From Clostridiales bacterium (GTDB taxonomy: Bacteria; Bacillota; Clostridia; Peptostreptococcales; JAAYPU01), in contig JAAYPU010000412.1 in NCBI GenBank assembly GCA_012519645.1, positions 1 through 17,110 on the forward strand: a stretch of DNA of 17,110 nt. Direction: 5' to 3'. How positions within the stretch are numbered: position 1 is the first letter of the stretch; every line of letters begins with the position of its first letter. Of the stretch, positions 1 to 7,169 are shown piece by piece. The notes under the pieces are model-generated. The model was not told the origin of the DNA, searched no databases, and worked only from the letters and a program-made list of their open reading frames with translations. The position numbers were made by a program, and so were the translations under genes.

Positions 1-16
1 AAGGAGTTGAGTTGTA

Positions 17-385
17 ATGTATGCAAAGACATTAAATCCGGTGAATATATATCAGGAAAACAGTGTAAACACTGCTTCTCCGGGAAAATTAATAATTATG
101 CTTTATGATGGTGCGATAAAGTTTTGCAGATTTGCCGAGATGGCCATTGATGAGAAAAATATTGAGAGAAGGCATGTAAATATTAAAAAAGCAAAGAGGA
201 TCATACAAGAACTTGCATTCACGCTGAACAGGGATATTGAGATATCAGAGCAATTGGGTTCGCTGTATGCGTTCATGGAAAGAGAACTGATAAATGCTAA
301 TGTCCAAAATGATAAGAATAAAATAATAACAGTCAGAGAAATGCTGGAAGAACTTAAAGGTGCATGGGAAAGCATCGTTAATTGA
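17..385 (+). CDS. fliS: Flagellin export chaperone FliS
   Basis: This 122-residue protein is the usual length for FliS, the cytoplasmic chaperone that binds the C-terminus of newly made flagellin and delivers it to the export gate. The N-terminal stretch NPVNIYQENSVNTASPGKL (residues 7-25) followed by IIMLYDGAIKF is the typical FliS start, with the YDGAI helix around residues 30-34. The rest is predicted all-helical and acidic/basic mixed, as in the family's four-helix bundle. An AAGGAG site at the window start lies 10 bases before the ATG. fliS normally follows fliD and, in many Clostridia, fliW and csrA; these would lie upstream, outside the window. The gene ends the upstream unit, since a hairpin and a terminator follow before flgB. 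Identity is confident from sequence; the upstream neighbours are inference. Confidence 0.95.
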   Translation: MYAKTLNPVNIYQENSVNTASPGKLIIMLYDGAIKFCRFAEMAIDEKNIERRHVNIKKAKRIIQELAFTLNRDIEISEQLGSLYAFMERELINANVQNDKNKIITVREMLEELKGAWESIVN

Positions 386-412
386 GTAGATTTCAATATG
401 AAATTTACTCAA
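382..412 (+). repeat. 13-bp inverted repeat at the fliS stop
   Basis: The arms TTGAGTAGATTTC (382-394) and GAAATTTACTCAA (400-412) pair over 13 positions, one of them a G-U wobble, around a five-base AATAT loop. The stem contains the fliS stop codon. No T-run follows on the + strand, so it is not a standard terminator. It may be a 3'-end stabilising hairpin of the fliS transcript or a repeat remnant. Confidence 0.6.
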
Positions 413-440
413 AATTAAGAATTAGGAATTAAGAATTAAG
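413..440 (+). repeat. Four tandem heptamers (AATTAAG type)
   Basis: Four consecutive seven-base units read AATTAAG, AATTAGG, AATTAAG, AATTAAG, with one mismatch in the second. A related three-unit heptamer array occurs at 10835-10855 in another intergenic gap. Short heptamer arrays in gaps between genes are known from several bacterial groups; no function is implied by the sequence. Confidence 0.7.
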
Positions 441-573
441 GTGAATTTTCAAAGTAATGCAAAATCAAGCGTAAAATGGTTATTTATACCTATAATTTTG
501 AAAATTTTAAATTTATAAGTAACAGAAAGTTATATAAAGCCTGTAAAAAGAATATAGCAGGTAGTTTTGAGAA

Positions 574-583
574 TTGTCGAAAT
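574..583 (+). promoter_or_regulatory. Possible Spo0A box (TTGTCGAAAT)
   Basis: TTGTCGAAAT contains the TGTCGAA core of the Spo0A-binding 0A box known from spore-forming Firmicutes. It lies about 30 bases before the terminator and 125 bases before flgB. A seven-base core can occur by chance in AT-rich DNA and no promoter is clearly placed next to it, so this is only a candidate link between sporulation control and motility. Confidence 0.25.
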
Positions 584-608
584 TATCTGTAGATTTTTGA
601 AACTTTGT

Positions 609-641
609 AAAAGCAAGTGTCGATTTCGCTTGCTTTTTTTT
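609..641 (+). terminator. Rho-independent terminator upstream of flgB
   Basis: AAGCAAG (611-617) pairs with CTTGCTT (629-635). The stem can be extended by T618-G628 and G619-C627, leaving a seven-base loop. The run of T continues to 641, and an A-rich left flank (AA at 609-610) could extend the helix. This is a standard intrinsic terminator. It most simply ends transcription coming from fliS. Because it sits only about 65 bases before flgB, it could also act as an attenuator if the flgB promoter lies upstream of it. Confidence 0.8.
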
Positions 642-706
642 ATTGAAATCTATATACTTTAAGTAAGCTAGCAATATTATACGTTAGTGACGATGGAGGG
701 GTTTTA

Positions 707-1114
707 ATGAATATTTTAAACGATAAAACCATGCGTTTAATTAATAAAGCACTAAATACCGCCGTATACAGAAATGAAGCTATAAGCAACAATATTGCAA
801 ATGTTAATACAAGAAATTACAAAGCAAATCGGGTTGTTTTTGAAGAAGAACTAAGAAATGCGATGAACGGAAATAAAAAAAAGCTGTATACAACCCATGA
901 AAATCACATTAAATTGACGGATTCCATTGATAAAATCGAGCCCAAGATGGTAAAGGATACAACAACATCTATGCGGCAGGATGGTAATAATGTCGATATA
1001 GATATGGAAAATGCTAACCTTGCAGCGAATCAATTATTGTATAATTCATTGATACAACAGGCCAGTAAAAAGATTTCGTTGCTTCGTTATGTAATTAGTG
1101 AAGGGAAGCGATAG
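707..1114 (+). CDS. flgB: Flagellar proximal rod protein FlgB
   Basis: This 135-residue protein has the normal FlgB length. FlgB is exported through the flagellar gate and forms part of the proximal rod joining the MS ring to the hook axis. The N-terminal rod motif (SNNIANVNT, residues 27-35) is followed by NYKANRVVFEEEL, and the C-terminal helix (about 105-135) begins NLAANQLLYNSLIQQ. Both are hallmark coiled segments of axial proteins, and together they pack into the D0 domain. The ATG is preceded by GGAGGGG at 695-701. It is the first gene of the long structural unit and is followed by flgC after three bases. Confidence 0.95.
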   Translation: MNILNDKTMRLINKALNTAVYRNEAISNNIANVNTRNYKANRVVFEEELRNAMNGNKKKLYTTHENHIKLTDSIDKIEPKMVKDTTTSMRQDGNNVDIDMENANLAANQLLYNSLIQQASKKISLLRYVISEGKR

Positions 1115-1117
1115 AGT

Positions 1118-1549
1118 ATGAAGATATTTAAGACTTTTGAAATAAGTGCAAGCGGATTGACGGCGGAAAAGCTGAGAATGGATACTATTGCTTCAAACAT
1201 TGCAAACTCTACGACTACCAGAACCGAAGACGGAGGTCCGTATAGAAGAAAAATTGCCGTATTTAAAGAAAATTTAGAAAAAGAAATAAATCGAGTATCC
1301 AACAAAACTGAAACCATATCAAAAGGTGTAAAGGTAGAGGCTATTGTAGAGGATAATACCCCGTTTAAAAGAGTATATGACCCAAATCATCCCGATGCAG
1401 ATGAAGAAGGGTATGTAGAAATGCCAAATGTAAATGTCCTGAACGAAATGGTGGATATGATTGCTGCAACCCGGGCTTATGAAGCCAATGTAACAGCATT
1501 AAACGCATCTAAGGCGATGTTTTTAAAGGCTTTGGAATTAGGCAGATAG
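1118..1549 (+). CDS. flgC: Flagellar proximal rod protein FlgC
   Basis: This 143-residue protein is of typical FlgC length. It carries the axial-protein motif ASNIANSTTT (residues 25-34) and the FlgC-specific GGPYRRK segment (39-45). Its C-terminal helix NEMVDMIAATRAYEANVTAL is the standard D0 helix shared by rod and hook proteins. FlgC is secreted by the flagellar type III apparatus and assembles into the rod with FlgB and FliE. It starts three bases after the flgB stop, so the two are very likely translated together from one message. Confidence 0.96.
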   Translation: MKIFKTFEISASGLTAEKLRMDTIASNIANSTTTRTEDGGPYRRKIAVFKENLEKEINRVSNKTETISKGVKVEAIVEDNTPFKRVYDPNHPDADEEGYVEMPNVNVLNEMVDMIAATRAYEANVTALNASKAMFLKALELGR

Positions 1550-1563
1550 GAGTGTTGTAAATT

Positions 1564-1866
1564 ATGGATAAAGTTAATGCTTCAGGATTACTTATTCCTC
1601 AGACATCTGATACATCACAGAAAAAAATTGCTGATGAGAGTGAAAGATTTTCATTTACCGAAAAGATAAAAGAAGAGCTCGACTATGTCAACAGCCTTCA
1701 GATCAAATCTGCTGAGGCAACGCAGGCGCTGATTACCGGAGAGGCAGATAACATACATGAGATCCTGATAACTAATGAAGAAGCCATGTTGGCATTAGAA
1801 ATGGCAGTTCAAGTGAGGAACAAGATAGTAGAAGCTTATCAGGAAATTATGAAAACACAGATTTGA
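1564..1866 (+). CDS. fliE: MS-ring/rod junction protein FliE
   Basis: The 100-residue product matches FliE in size, position and its conserved C-terminal half. Residues about 30-100 form two helices, the second reading EAMLALEMAVQVRNKIVEAYQ, the signature segment of the family. FliE is the first axial protein exported and is thought to join the MS ring and the proximal rod. The start is preceded by TAGGAGTG overlapping the end of flgC. The next gene, fliF, follows after a 113-base AT-rich gap that has a short palindrome around 1919-1941 but no obvious promoter. Confidence 0.93.
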   Translation: MDKVNASGLLIPQTSDTSQKKIADESERFSFTEKIKEELDYVNSLQIKSAEATQALITGEADNIHEILITNEEAMLALEMAVQVRNKIVEAYQEIMKTQI

Positions 1867-1979
1867 GCTTAGAGGATGAGGAATTTTAACATATAGTATA
1901 TTTTTCATTTTCTGAATTAAATGAACATTCATGTCATTTTATTAAGAGATATTAATGAAAAATATAAGGAGACTTTAAT

Positions 1980-3557
1980 ATGCAATGGCTTAAAGATTTT
2001 TTCAAAAGATTGAATACTACATGGACCAATATGACAAACGGAAAAAGACTCGCCCTTATTAGTGTCGGAGTTGCTTTTATTGTCTCATTGACCGTGTATT
2101 ATTTTCTTTTTGGCAAAGTTACATATGTCCCTCTTTTTACGGATCTAAGTGTTATTGATTCAGGTAAAATAGTACAAAGGCTGGATGAAATGGGTGTTAC
2201 CGATTATAAGCTGGAGGCCGGCGGAACTACCATTGCTGTTCCTGAGGATGATGTTGACAGGCTGCGTATCAATCTTGCCAACGAGGGAGCATTGCCGTCT
2301 AATGGAGCAGGCTTTGAACTTTTTGATGAAGCAGGCTTTGCTCTGACCAGTGAAGAACGAAAAATAATGTATCAGCGTGCGCTCCAAGGAGAATTGCAGC
2401 GAGCTATAATGGCTCTTGAAGAGGTTGATTTTGCTACTGTTATATTATCAATGCCTCAGGAATCTCTGTTCGCTAATGAAAATAAAGCCGGAAGTGCATC
2501 GGTCCTCCTAAGACTTAATGCATTTAAAAAACTGGAACCCCAAAAGGTAAGAGGTATTGTGGCACTGGTTTCCGGTGCAGTCAAGGGTATTCCACCTGAA
2601 AATGTACAGGTTATTGATACGGAATTAAATTATTTGAGCTTCGGATTAGATGAAAAGGAAGACTATACCAGTGTACAAGAAACAGGAAATAGAATAACTC
2701 TTAAAAAGAACTTTGAAAATACATTAGCCGAGGATTTGCAGCAAATGCTTGAAACTGCCCTTGGAAAAGGGAAAGTAGTGGTTAAAGTAAATGCTGAAAT
2801 GAATTTTGACACTGAAGAAAGAACCAGTATTACATATGATCCAAACCCGGTCATTCGCAGTATTCAAGAAAGTATTAATATTGAAAGTTCGAGCGGTGAA
2901 GATTTAAGTCTTAGTCCTGTGGACAATAATTTACAATATTACGGTGAAAATACAGATGCCATTTCCGAGACTGAAGGATTGGCAAGCTATGAAAATACAC
3001 GCAATTATGAGATAGGTGAAACTCAGGTACATATTATAAAAGCACCGGGTGAGATCATTCGATTAACTACATCCGTTATTTACGATGGGGAGTTATCCGA
3101 CGCACGTAAAACAGCTATTAAGAATATTGTTTTAGCAGCAGTCGGTTTTAATGAAACCAGAGGCGATATTATCAGCATTGAAGGGCTGACCTTTGACCGC
3201 ACATCTGAGCAGGAGATCAAACAAGCAATGGAGGCGGCAGAAGAAGAATACAATAAAGAAGTCAGAAGACAAACGCTGATCAAATATATACGAATGGGTG
3301 TCGGCGCATTTATATTATTTATCTTCTTTATAGTTATTCTTGTTAAAATGAGGAAGTCCGGTAAAGCTTCGGCAGTATCAGAAGCCATGCCTTTACAGCC
3401 GATGCCGATAGAGGAAATGATTCAAGATGTATCTGTAAGACTTAATGTAGTAGAGAATAGTAATAGTCCGGAAAAAGAAATAAAGGAATATGCAAATGAA
3501 TCACCGGATAAAGTAGTTGATATTGTGAGAACATGGATATTAAAGGATGAGGGGTAA
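1980..3557 (+). CDS. fliF: Flagellar MS-ring protein FliF
   Basis: FliF (525 residues, normal length) forms the MS ring in the cytoplasmic membrane, the base for the rod, the switch and the export gate. Two membrane segments are visible, about residues 24-44 and 437-457, flanking a large extracytoplasmic region with the ring-building motifs, including LANEGALPSNGAGFELFD near residues 98-115. After the second membrane helix comes a 68-residue cytoplasmic tail. Its end, KEIKEYANESPDKVVDIVRTW, is the conserved FliG-binding helix pair. The ATG follows AAGGAG in the gap after fliE. The fliG start lies five bases after the stop, consistent with coordinated synthesis of the two partners. Confidence 0.97.
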   Translation: MQWLKDFFKRLNTTWTNMTNGKRLALISVGVAFIVSLTVYYFLFGKVTYVPLFTDLSVIDSGKIVQRLDEMGVTDYKLEAGGTTIAVPEDDVDRLRINLANEGALPSNGAGFELFDEAGFALTSEERKIMYQRALQGELQRAIMALEEVDFATVILSMPQESLFANENKAGSASVLLRLNAFKKLEPQKVRGIVALVSGAVKGIPPENVQVIDTELNYLSFGLDEKEDYTSVQETGNRITLKKNFENTLAEDLQQMLETALGKGKVVVKVNAEMNFDTEERTSITYDPNPVIRSIQESINIESSSGEDLSLSPVDNNLQYYGENTDAISETEGLASYENTRNYEIGETQVHIIKAPGEIIRLTTSVIYDGELSDARKTAIKNIVLAAVGFNETRGDIISIEGLTFDRTSEQEIKQAMEAAEEEYNKEVRRQTLIKYIRMGVGAFILFIFFIVILVKMRKSGKASAVSEAMPLQPMPIEEMIQDVSVRLNVVENSNSPEKEIKEYANESPDKVVDIVRTWILKDEG

Positions 3558-3561
3558 TATT

Positions 3562-4578
3562 ATGTCACAAGCTGCACAAACATTAACTGGCATTGAAAAA
3601 GCCGCGATTTTATTTATTACACTTGGACCGGATTTGTCATCCAAGGTAATAAAATTGCTTCCGGAAAGTATGATAGAGAAAATTACCTTTGAAATTGCAA
3701 ATATTACACAGGTAGAACCTTTAATTAAGGATGAGATATTAACAGAATTTATCGAAACACAGCGGGCCAGTCAATATATAAAAGAAGGCGGTTTAGACTA
3801 TGCAAGAGATATTTTGACAAAAGCATTAGGCTCAAAAAAAGCAGAAGAAATATTAATGAATTCTGAAAGATTAGCTCAGAAAAGAAAACCATTTGCCCTT
3901 GCCAGAAAAACAGATCCTATTCAATTGTTAAAAACCATTGTCAATGAGCACCCACAGACCATAGCATTGATTTTGTGTTTTTTGCAGTCTGACAAGGCAG
4001 CTCAAATATTATCAGGATTACCTGAAGAAATCAAATCCGATGTAGCTTATAGAATTGCTACGATGAACAAAACATCACCAAAGGTTATTAAGCAGGTAGA
4101 ACAAATTTTGGATAAAAAGCTCTCAAATGTATTGGAAGGAAATTTTGAAGCTTATGGCGGTATCAAGACACTGGTTGATATACTGAACTCTGCCAACAGA
4201 GGTACAGAAAAAAGCATATTGGAAGCATTAGAACAAGAGGATGCGGATCTAGCTGAAGAAATTAAAGACAGCATGTTCGTATTTGAAGATATTATCAATT
4301 TGGATAACGTTTATATACAACGTGTCCTTAGAGATGTTGATAACAGTGATTTGGCATTGGCATTAAAAGGTGCCTCAAAAGATGTGGCAGATCTTATTTT
4401 TGCAAATATTTCTAAACGTGCCGCTGAAACATTGAAAGAAGATATTGAATTTATGGGACCTGTCAGAATCACCGCTGTAGAGGAAGCACAGCATAAGATT
4501 GTTGGTATAATAAGAAGATTAGATGAGACTGGGGAAATAATTATCAGCAGAGGTGATAAGGGTGAGATCGTCATTTAG
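3562..4578 (+). CDS. fliG: Flagellar motor switch protein FliG
   Basis: FliG links the MS ring to the switch and contacts MotA to generate torque. I start it at the ATG at 3562 rather than the in-frame ATG at 3547, because GAGGGG at 3549-3554 lies seven bases before it. This gives 338 residues, the family norm. The EHPQT motif (129-133), followed by IALIL, marks the middle domain. The C-terminal torque helix carries the conserved charges in SKRAAETLKED, where R and the E-D pair correspond to R281, D288 and D289 of the E. coli protein, then GPVR. The 3' end overlaps the start of fliH. The other switch genes, fliM and fliN/fliY, are not in this window. Confidence 0.96.
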   Translation: MSQAAQTLTGIEKAAILFITLGPDLSSKVIKLLPESMIEKITFEIANITQVEPLIKDEILTEFIETQRASQYIKEGGLDYARDILTKALGSKKAEEILMNSERLAQKRKPFALARKTDPIQLLKTIVNEHPQTIALILCFLQSDKAAQILSGLPEEIKSDVAYRIATMNKTSPKVIKQVEQILDKKLSNVLEGNFEAYGGIKTLVDILNSANRGTEKSILEALEQEDADLAEEIKDSMFVFEDIINLDNVYIQRVLRDVDNSDLALALKGASKDVADLIFANISKRAAETLKEDIEFMGPVRITAVEEAQHKIVGIIRRLDETGEIIISRGDKGEIVI

Positions 4579-5329
4579 GATAATTAAAAATGTTGGTCCT
4601 GTCAGAGAAGAGAAAAAATGCACAATTCCAATAAATGAAATAAAAATTCATTTGGTCAGGGATACGGAAGAAGATAACCTTGAGCAGATTTTAACAGAAA
4701 ATGAAGCCATTATAGAAGGGGCGAAGGCCGAAGCAGAAAAGATTATTAGAGAAGCCTTGATAGAAGCCGAGACCGAAGCAAGGCTTGCTGCTGAGTCAAT
4801 AAAAGAAAAAGCTTTTAATGAAGCATACGCGGAAGGTTTTCATAAAGGTCAGGAGGATGGATATCAGCAGGGATATGAAGAAGGCGTCAAAGAAAGTGAG
4901 TTATTACGAAAACAAGCCAAAATGGTTTTGGAGAATGCTCATAAAAATGCACAAGAAATGATAGAAAAAAATGAGGGCGAAATTATAGACCTTGCCCTGC
5001 ATATTGCAAGTAAGCTAATGCTTACGACTTTACAAAAAGACGATATGCCGCTGATAAAAATGGCTCAGGATGCTTGCAGAGAATTTAAAGACAAAAAACA
5101 TGTTATTATAAGCGTTCATCCCGAAAAGAAAGCCTTCTTTGAAACAAATATAGATGTATTGAAAAAAATATGCCCACATACCACCTTTTCAATTTTGGAA
5201 GACGAAAAAATATCAGAGACCGGCTGCGTTATAGAAAGCGATGCACAAGTTATTGACACCCAAATCACAGTGCAGCTGGATAAGGTCAGAGAAGCCTTGC
5301 TTGAAATGGGGATTAGTAATGAAGGATAA
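4562..5329 (+). CDS. fliH: Flagellar export ATPase regulator FliH
   Basis: FliH is the peripheral stalk-like partner that holds the FliI ATPase at the switch and export gate. The protein is acidic and helical. A glycine ladder has G at every fourth position (residues 92, 96, 100, 104, 108), a known FliH feature thought to allow close helix packing. The C-terminal half (about 130-255) resembles the V-ATPase E-subunit-like domain. I prefer the GTG at 4562, giving 255 residues, because an AGAGGTG site sits just upstream. The in-frame GTG at 4553 would lie inside that site. The gene overlaps the fliG end by 17 bases and the fliI start by 11, indicating translational coupling. The exact start is uncertain; the identity is good. 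Confidence 0.9.
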   Translation: MRSSFRIIKNVGPVREEKKCTIPINEIKIHLVRDTEEDNLEQILTENEAIIEGAKAEAEKIIREALIEAETEARLAAESIKEKAFNEAYAEGFHKGQEDGYQQGYEEGVKESELLRKQAKMVLENAHKNAQEMIEKNEGEIIDLALHIASKLMLTTLQKDDMPLIKMAQDACREFKDKKHVIISVHPEKKAFFETNIDVLKKICPHTTFSILEDEKISETGCVIESDAQVIDTQITVQLDKVREALLEMGISNEG

Positions 5330-6629
5330 AATTCCTTTTGACCTATATAAGGATATGATTACCGATGGAAGCTTTTATAAAAAAGAAGGAAAAGTAAAGC
5401 AGGTAATTGGGTTAACTATTCAGGTAGAGGGTATAAAAGCATTTGTCGGAGAAATTTGCGAGATAGTTATAGATGTTAATAAAAAGATACCGGCTGAGGT
5501 TGTAGGATTCAGCGATGATAAAGTATTAGTAATGCCTTTCGGTGAGTTAAGCGGCATTTCACCGGGTTCGCGTGTAATTCCTACAGGTAAATGCATGCGC
5601 ATCAAGGTTGGAGAAAATCTGCTGGGGAAAGTGCTTGATGGTTTAGGTCAGCCCCTTGGCAAAGAGAAAATATATCTTACCGAAGAGGTGGATATATACA
5701 GGAATCCGCCCAATCCTCTCACCAGAAGACGTATAGACAGAGTCATGGAAACGGGGATCCGTGCGATAGACGGATTGATCACCGTAGGGATGGGGCAGAG
5801 GATAGGTATATTTTCAGGCAGCGGTGTAGGGAAAAGTACGCTTATCGGAAATATATGCCGGTCATCTAAAGCGGATATTAATGTAATTTCCCTCATCGGT
5901 GAAAGGAATAGAGAGCTTCAGAATGTTTTAGATATAGATTTGGGCGAGGAAGGACTGCGGAAATCCGTTGTAGTATGTGCAACATCGGACCAGCCGGCAC
6001 TTGTAAGAATAAAAGGGGCATATACAGGTATCTCTATCGCAGAATTTTTCAGAGATAAAGGTTACAATGTAATGCTCATCATGGATTCTGTTACACGTTT
6101 TGCCATGGCGCAGAGAGAAATTGGACTTGCTATCGGAGAACCGCCGGCCACAAAAGGCTATACGCCTTCCGTGTTTGCATTGCTTCCAAAGCTGTTTGAG
6201 CGTGCAGGGACATCTGAAACCGGTTCTATAACAGCATTTTTTACTGTTCTTGTAGAAGGTGATGACTTTAATGAACCTATTTCTGATGCAGCAAGAGGGA
6301 TACTAGACGGACATATAATATTATCCAGAAAACTTGCGGCTCAAAACCATTTTCCTGCGATAGATGTCAATAACAGTATCAGCAGGCTTATGACACAGAT
6401 CGTTCCTGAAGAACATATTGAAACAGCGTCACGTATCAGGGATACATTGGCTCTATATGAAGAATCAGAAGATCTGATCAATGTAGGAGCCTATGTGAAG
6501 GGATCTAATCCAAAGCTGGACAAAGCAATACAATTATATCCGGAAATCAATAAATTCTTAAAACAAAAGCTAAACGAAAAGTGCTCCTATGAAGAAACAA
6601 GGCAGTGGATGGACAGCTTATTTGAATAA
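5319..6629 (+). CDS. fliI: Flagellum-specific export ATPase FliI
   Basis: FliI hydrolyses ATP at the cytoplasmic face of the export gate and helps unload chaperone-substrate complexes. The 436-residue product from the ATG at 5319 has the expected length. The Walker A loop is SGSGVGKST (166-174), the catalytic-region GERNRE lies at 194-199, and Walker B is VMLIMD (251-256) followed by SVTRFAMAQRE. These match the F1/V-type ATPase beta-like fold. The longer frame upstream (from 5241) overlaps FliH and does not look like FliI. A GGGGA site at 5307-5311 supports the 5319 start. The gene overlaps fliH by 11 bases and is followed by fliJ. Confidence 0.98.
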   Translation: MKDKIPFDLYKDMITDGSFYKKEGKVKQVIGLTIQVEGIKAFVGEICEIVIDVNKKIPAEVVGFSDDKVLVMPFGELSGISPGSRVIPTGKCMRIKVGENLLGKVLDGLGQPLGKEKIYLTEEVDIYRNPPNPLTRRRIDRVMETGIRAIDGLITVGMGQRIGIFSGSGVGKSTLIGNICRSSKADINVISLIGERNRELQNVLDIDLGEEGLRKSVVVCATSDQPALVRIKGAYTGISIAEFFRDKGYNVMLIMDSVTRFAMAQREIGLAIGEPPATKGYTPSVFALLPKLFERAGTSETGSITAFFTVLVEGDDFNEPISDAARGILDGHIILSRKLAAQNHFPAIDVNNSISRLMTQIVPEEHIETASRIRDTLALYEESEDLINVGAYVKGSNPKLDKAIQLYPEINKFLKQKLNEKCSYEETRQWMDSLFE

Positions 6630-6644
6630 AAAAGGATGATAGAT

Positions 6645-7091
6645 GTGAGATTTCAATATTCACTTGAAAGTGTACTGGAATATAGAAAGAAAATAGAAGA
6701 TTCAAAAAAAGATAAGTTTATGAATGCAAATAAACAACTTATCCATGAGACTTCTGTATTGACTGATATTGAAGAACATCGTAATCAAATACGCGAAGAC
6801 CTTAAAGCAAAAGACACATTTTCCATTCAAGAGCAGAAGAATTATATGCAATATATTATGAGTTTAGAAAAGAAAATGGAAATGCAGAAAATACGGGTAA
6901 GTGATTCAAAGAGAAGATGCGATTTAGCCAGGGGGGAGCTTGTTAAGGCGCAGAAGGACAGAAAAATAATGGAGACATTGGAAGGAAAAGAATTAGATAA
7001 ATTCAATTATGATTTAAAGAGAAGAGAAGAAATTGAAGCAAATGAAATGGCTTCAATCAATTACATAAGACGTAAAAATATGAAGGAATAA
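6645..7091 (+). CDS. fliJ: Flagellar export chaperone-escort protein FliJ
   Basis: FliJ is a small coiled-coil protein that sits in the FliI ring, contacts the gate protein FlhA and recycles export chaperones. The 148-residue product is almost entirely charged helix. It opens with VRFQYSLESVLEYRKKIED, a recognisable FliJ N-terminus. I choose GTG at 6645, because the AAAGGATG stretch at 6631-6638 then acts as ribosome site. The ATG at 6636 lies within that site and has no site of its own. The family is weakly conserved, so the assignment rests on position after fliI, size, coiled-coil character and the first twenty residues. Confidence 0.88.
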   Translation: MRFQYSLESVLEYRKKIEDSKKDKFMNANKQLIHETSVLTDIEEHRNQIREDLKAKDTFSIQEQKNYMQYIMSLEKKMEMQKIRVSDSKRRCDLARGELVKAQKDRKIMETLEGKELDKFNYDLKRREEIEANEMASINYIRRKNMKE

Positions 7092-7169
7092 ACAGCGCAG
7101 TCAAATTCTCAGGTAATTTCTGAGGATATGACATAAATAATGTATTCTTGAAAGGAGGTGAAAAGATAA

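Larger units (their letters stand above)
386..706 (+). other. Non-coding region between fliS and flgB
   Basis: No credible gene is present on either strand of this AT-rich 321-base stretch. It holds, in order, the second half of a 13-bp hairpin that starts at the fliS stop, a four-unit heptamer repeat, an isolated TATAAT at 491-496 without a convincing -35 box, a weak CCTG/CAGG hairpin around 540-561, a Spo0A-box-like site and a terminator. From the terminator to the flgB start are about 65 bases, including AT-rich sequence and a GGAGGGG ribosome site at 695-701. No match to the sigma-28 consensus and no recognisable c-di-GMP riboswitch core was seen. The flgB operon promoter probably lies here, but I could not place it. 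Confidence 0.6.

Noticed and set aside
386..640. A c-di-GMP-I riboswitch before flgB, as in C. difficile
   Set aside because: The AAAGCC and GGTAG strings occur, but the conserved GEMM core and its paired helices do not; I would not call it without a covariance search.
5241..5318. An N-terminally extended FliI starting at 5241
   Set aside because: The extra 26 codons overlap fliH in another frame, do not look like FliI, and the ATG at 5319 has its own ribosome site.
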